DNA of 8,449 nt from Opitutia bacterium UBA957 (GTDB lineage Bacteria > Verrucomicrobiota > Verrucomicrobiia > Opitutales > UBA953). Position numbers and translations under genes: made by a program. This document shows positions 5,715 to 8,449 of this stretch, in pieces. The stretch is from contig DBCN01000001.1 of assembly GCA_002293065.1 (NCBI GenBank), positions 1 to 8,449 of the forward strand, given 5' to 3'. Below the pieces are notes generated by a model. The model ran no database searches, had not been told where the DNA came from, and saw only the letters and a list, made by a program, of their open reading frames with translations. Each line of letters starts with the position of its first letter. The first letter of the stretch is position 1.

Positions 5715-5819
5715 GGTCAGGAGTGAGCGTGGCAACGAGGAGGATTCGTGCGTTGTCGGGGTATCCCCACTGTGAAGTCTTTTTGGGGCAGGTCGACTCG
5801 GACTTGCAGTTTTCCTTGC
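5715..5819 (-). promoter_or_regulatory. Leader between lnt and the aspartyl protease-like gene
   Basis: This 105-base gap is long enough for an independent promoter, while the other minus-strand junctions in the window are 6 bases or less or overlap. It contains the short perfect inverted repeat GGGG-TAT-CCCC (5758-5768) and, 5' of it on the minus strand, an A-run in CCCCAAAAAGAC. I found no convincing -35/-10 pair, no terminator with a T-run after lnt, and no purine-rich ribosome binding site before the ATG at 5714. Confidence 0.3.
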
Positions 5820-7418
5820 TTAGGCCACGTGGGCGATCCGCCGGCGCCGCCAAAGGTAGGTCAGGCCAAAGCATAGCCCACCTAGGCCGACGGCCCAATC
5901 GCCATGGCGTACCCAGAAAGTGGGTTCACCGCGGTCTCGCCGGAGCTGGGCCACGGCGCTCAAAGGGGCTCCCGGGGCGCCGGTGGGCTGGAGGATACCG
6001 CGGTGGGTGATGACCCCGCTCCACCCTGCGTTCCCCGAACGGGCCACGGGTAGGCCGGTCGCGGCCGCGATCAGCACGGAATGCGCCGTGTGTTGGGCGT
6101 CGCCCGCTTCGTGGCCATACCAACCATCGTTGGTCACGACGACGAGGAGGTCGGCCCCGGCAAGGGCATGTTCGCGTGCGAGTTCGGGGAAGACGTCTTC
6201 ATAGCAGACCAGCGGACCGGCCATGAAGGTGAAGCCGCTGCGGGTCGTCAGGGGGAGGAGCGTCGCGCCGTCGCCGGGGACGCAGTCTTCCGCGATGGGG
6301 ACGACTTTGCGGAGCGGTAGCCAGTCGGCGAGCGGGACGTATTCGCCGAACGGCACGAGGTGTCGCTTGGCGTAAGTGGGTTTGGCGAGGCCTTCCGCGG
6401 TCACGACGACGGCGCTGTTGGCGTAACCGTTCTTGCGCGGCTCGATGGCGCCGATCAAGAGCGGGCAACCGGCGCCGGCGACGTTGCCGCGGAGGAAGGT
6501 GACATAGCCGGCGTTGTCGGTGGCGAGGGGAAGGGCGGCTTCGGGCCAGAGCACGACATCGGGTTTTTCCTGTCCGGCCGCGACGGTCAGCGCATTCAAG
6601 GCCTTGGCATGCTTATCGAGTTTGCTGCTGTCCCATTTCTCCGTGGGATCGAAGTCCGTCCGCAGCGCCGCAATCCGGACATCCTGCCGGGAGGCATCGC
6701 GGGCGATCTGCGTCAGGGTGCCATAGAAGCCCGCGGCGATCACGGCCAAGCCCAAGTACAGCTCGGGCGTCAGACGGCGCAGCCAGCTGGTCGGCGTCAA
6801 GGGCTCCAGTGGGTCGGCGGAGGCCCGGAGGGCGCGGAGGCGGACGATCCAACTGGCCAGCCCGAGATTGATCAGGACGAGGCCGATGGAAAGTCCGGTG
6901 GGGCCGATCCAGGCGCAGAGCGTGAGGAGGACGCCATTGCCCTGTTGGCTCGCGGATAACGGCAGCCAACCAAAGCCGGTGAAGGCGATGGTCCGCAGCC
7001 ATTCCAGCAGTCCCCATGCGCCCGCGAGCCCGAGGGTCGCCAGCAGGCGGGCGGGCGCACCCGCGTCGCGGCAGGCCGGGAAGATCCAACGCAAGGCGAG
7101 CAACCAAACGAACGGGTACAATGCGCAATAAGCGGTCAGCAGCACAAGGCCGAGCCAGCCGAGCGGTGGGTAGATATGGCGCAACCAAGCCAGCAACACG
7201 ACCCAGAGGAGCCAGCTCGTGAGGTAGGCCGCGCGCCGCCAGGTCCGCCATGCGGGGGCGGCGGCCGCGGCGAGGGTCGCCGGGATGAGTGCGAAGAAAG
7301 CGACGAAGGGGTGGCCGAACGGAGGAAAACTGAAGAGAAGGAGCAACGCCGTCAGGCCCAGTCCGCCCCAGCACAGCCAGGCGTCGGAGAAACGGAAGCC
7401 CGGACGTCGTTCGGTCAT
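5820..7418 (-). CDS. lnt: Apolipoprotein N-acyltransferase
   Basis: A 532-residue inner-membrane enzyme that transfers an acyl chain from a phospholipid to the N-terminal cysteine of apolipoproteins, the last step of lipoprotein maturation. The N-terminal half has about six to seven membrane segments (roughly 15-50, 62-80, 86-110, 123-140, 160-190 and 217-235). The periplasmic nitrilase-like domain (about 245-490) has the full Glu-Lys-Cys triad: LWPEAALPL (Glu293), TYAKRHLVPFGEYVP (Lys351, with Glu359 of the GEY motif) and GPLVCYEDVFPE (Cys405). VVTNDGWYG (427-435) and the ARSGNAGWSG segment (459-468) are also typical. A last hydrophobic stretch (508-522) anchors the C-terminus. The ATG at 7418-7416 overlaps the secA stop as ATGA, implying translational coupling; an alternative TTG at 7445 would lie inside secA and is unlikely. 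Length and motifs are normal, so the enzyme looks active. Confidence 0.97.
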   Translation of the reverse strand: MTERRPGFRFSDAWLCWGGLGLTALLLLFSFPPFGHPFVAFFALIPATLAAAAAPAWRTWRRAAYLTSWLLWVVLLAWLRHIYPPLGWLGLVLLTAYCALYPFVWLLALRWIFPACRDAGAPARLLATLGLAGAWGLLEWLRTIAFTGFGWLPLSASQQGNGVLLTLCAWIGPTGLSIGLVLINLGLASWIVRLRALRASADPLEPLTPTSWLRRLTPELYLGLAVIAAGFYGTLTQIARDASRQDVRIAALRTDFDPTEKWDSSKLDKHAKALNALTVAAGQEKPDVVLWPEAALPLATDNAGYVTFLRGNVAGAGCPLLIGAIEPRKNGYANSAVVVTAEGLAKPTYAKRHLVPFGEYVPLADWLPLRKVVPIAEDCVPGDGATLLPLTTRSGFTFMAGPLVCYEDVFPELAREHALAGADLLVVVTNDGWYGHEAGDAQHTAHSVLIAAATGLPVARSGNAGWSGVITHRGILQPTGAPGAPLSAVAQLRRDRGEPTFWVRHGDWAVGLGGLCFGLTYLWRRRRIAHVA

Positions 7419-8449
7419 TCGGACAGCGTTTCGATCACGACCCAACCTTCATCGCGGACCATCGCTTCGGCTTTCTTCCATTTCAGGTCGAGCGTCTCGT
7501 TGCCCTTGCGGATGCGGACGACGGCGTTGCGGCCGATCTTGGCTTCATTGCGGCGGAAGGGCTCTTGCTTCTGCTGCATCGTTTCCGGGGCGCTGGCCGC
7601 GGCGGGTTGGTCTTCCGGCGTGCCGGGTTCGGCGGGGCCGGTGGCGATGACCTGCCCTTGGGCGGTGCGGAGGATCGCTTCCAACGCTTCCATCGAGGAG
7701 GCGGTGCGGAAAAGGCTGGAGCAGACGTCGGTGCGCAGCTGGCGCATGAGGTCGACGAACGCGCGGTAGGCCTCGGTCTTGTATTCGTTGAGCGGGTCCT
7801 TCTGCGCGTAGCCGCGCAGGTTGACCGCGCGACGGAGCTCTTCCATTTCCGTCAGGTGGTTCTGCCAGTTGCGGTCGATCGAACGCAGCAGGAGGTGGCG
7901 CTCCAGGTAATTGAGCATCTCGGGCGACTCGCTCGTCTCGCGGCTCTTCTGGAGCTCGGCGACTTTCTTGATCACGCAGGCGGTGGCGAGGTCGTGGTTG
8001 AGCGGAGTCAGTTCATCGACCGCGAGGCGGATCGGGAAGGTCGACACGAACCAGGCCACGAAGGCTTCGGCGCCGGCGCGGTCCGGGGCGGCATCGAGGT
8101 CGGGGTAGGCCGTCTTCAGGCGTTCTTCGATTTCTTCGCCGACCACGGACAGCAGGTTGGCGCGGGTATCGGCCTCGTGGAGGGTGCGGTTGCGCAGGCC
8201 GTACACGATCTGACGCTGGTGGTTGAGGACGTCGTCGAACTGGAGCAGACGCTTGCGCATCGAGTAGTTCTGGCCTTCCACGCGCTTCTGGGCGGTCCCG
8301 ATCGAGCGGTCGAGCAGCGGGTGTTCGAGCGGTTCGCCTTCCTTGAACGATTTCTCCAGCAACGAGGAGATGATGCCGGCGTTGGAGAACAGGCGCATCA
8401 GGTCGTCTTCCAGGGCGACGAGGAAGCGCGAGTGGCCGGGGTCGCCTTG
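7415..8449 (-). CDS. secA: Protein translocase ATPase SecA, C-terminal 344 residues (runs off right edge)
   Basis: The C-terminal part of SecA, the ATPase that pushes preproteins through SecYEG. The frame is open to the window edge, where it begins QGDPGHSRFLVALEDDLMR, the end of the second nucleotide-binding fold. It continues with QKRVEGQNYSMRKRLLQFDDVLNHQR (54 onward in the visible part), the long scaffold helix, and the wing domain. The best-conserved block follows: LLLRSIDRNWQNHL (186-199) and NLRGYAQKDPLNEYKTEAYRAF (210-231), the two-helix-finger region. A Pro/Ala/Gln-rich linker (about 262-300) leads to KIGRN (304-308), which normally opens the zinc-binding tail GRNDPCPCGSGKKYK. Here the following 36 residues contain no cysteine and instead read VVRIRKGNETLDLKWKKAE and EGWVVIETLSE. 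The stop TGA overlaps the lnt start (ATGA), so the genes are probably coupled. The N-terminal motor is outside the window. Confidence 0.97.
   Translation of the reverse strand, partial: QGDPGHSRFLVALEDDLMRLFSNAGIISSLLEKSFKEGEPLEHPLLDRSIGTAQKRVEGQNYSMRKRLLQFDDVLNHQRQIVYGLRNRTLHEADTRANLLSVVGEEIEERLKTAYPDLDAAPDRAGAEAFVAWFVSTFPIRLAVDELTPLNHDLATACVIKKVAELQKSRETSESPEMLNYLERHLLLRSIDRNWQNHLTEMEELRRAVNLRGYAQKDPLNEYKTEAYRAFVDLMRQLRTDVCSSLFRTASSMEALEAILRTAQGQVIATGPAEPGTPEDQPAAASAPETMQQKQEPFRRNEAKIGRNAVVRIRKGNETLDLKWKKAEAMVRDEGWVVIETLSE

Noticed and set aside
6360..6959. 199-codon plus-strand frame opposite lnt
   Set aside because: Antisense to the lnt catalytic domain with its intact Glu-Lys-Cys triad; Gly/Asp-rich translation without motifs.
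1..8449. Mobile element, CRISPR, phage or defence island
   Set aside because: No transposase, integrase, repeat array, flanking duplication or obvious change in base composition is visible; the content is mostly conserved housekeeping genes.

Overview
The window is a GC-rich, densely coded stretch of bacterial chromosome that carries mostly housekeeping genes. It has ten protein genes, two of them cut by the window edges. There is no tRNA or rRNA gene, CRISPR array, insertion sequence or phage gene, and no gene-free stretch longer than about 125 bases. Quinone-type PyrD, the apolipoprotein N-acyltransferase Lnt, SecA and several Sec signal peptides point to a bacterium with an outer membrane. 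Shine-Dalgarno sites are weak or absent, and the SecA tail lacks the usual zinc motif. My best guess is Verrucomicrobiota or a relative. That is inferred from general gene flavour, not from a search, and is only moderately likely.

Layout from left to right. (1) Positions 1-1458, minus strand, read right to left: a DUF502 membrane protein, then a RecO-like repair protein 6 bases later, then an unrecognised gene that starts inside the recO stop codon (TGATG) and runs off the left edge. (2) Positions 1553-2110, plus strand: a secreted SOUL/heme-binding-family protein, divergent from the DUF502 gene. (3) Positions 2123-3915, minus strand: pyrD, followed 5 bases later by an unrecognised secreted protein. 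(4) Positions 3916-4040: a divergent intergenic region with a clear imperfect inverted repeat. (5) Positions 4041-4781, plus strand: an unrecognised soluble protein with a strongly acidic tail. (6) Positions 4791-8449, minus strand: the 3' part of secA, then lnt overlapping it by 4 bases (ATGA), then after a 105-base leader a secreted two-lobed aspartyl protease-like protein.

Several genes share a theme of export and envelope building. SecA drives proteins through the Sec channel, Lnt finishes lipoproteins, DUF502 is a membrane protein, and three gene products carry Sec-type signal peptides. PyrD (pyrimidine synthesis on the membrane) and the RecO-like protein (recombinational repair) are ordinary housekeeping. 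I see no clear evidence of a novel multi-gene system. The most unusual items are the altered SecA C-terminus, the acidic-tailed orphan protein with the inverted repeat in front of it, and the uncharacterised secreted protein tightly linked to pyrD.
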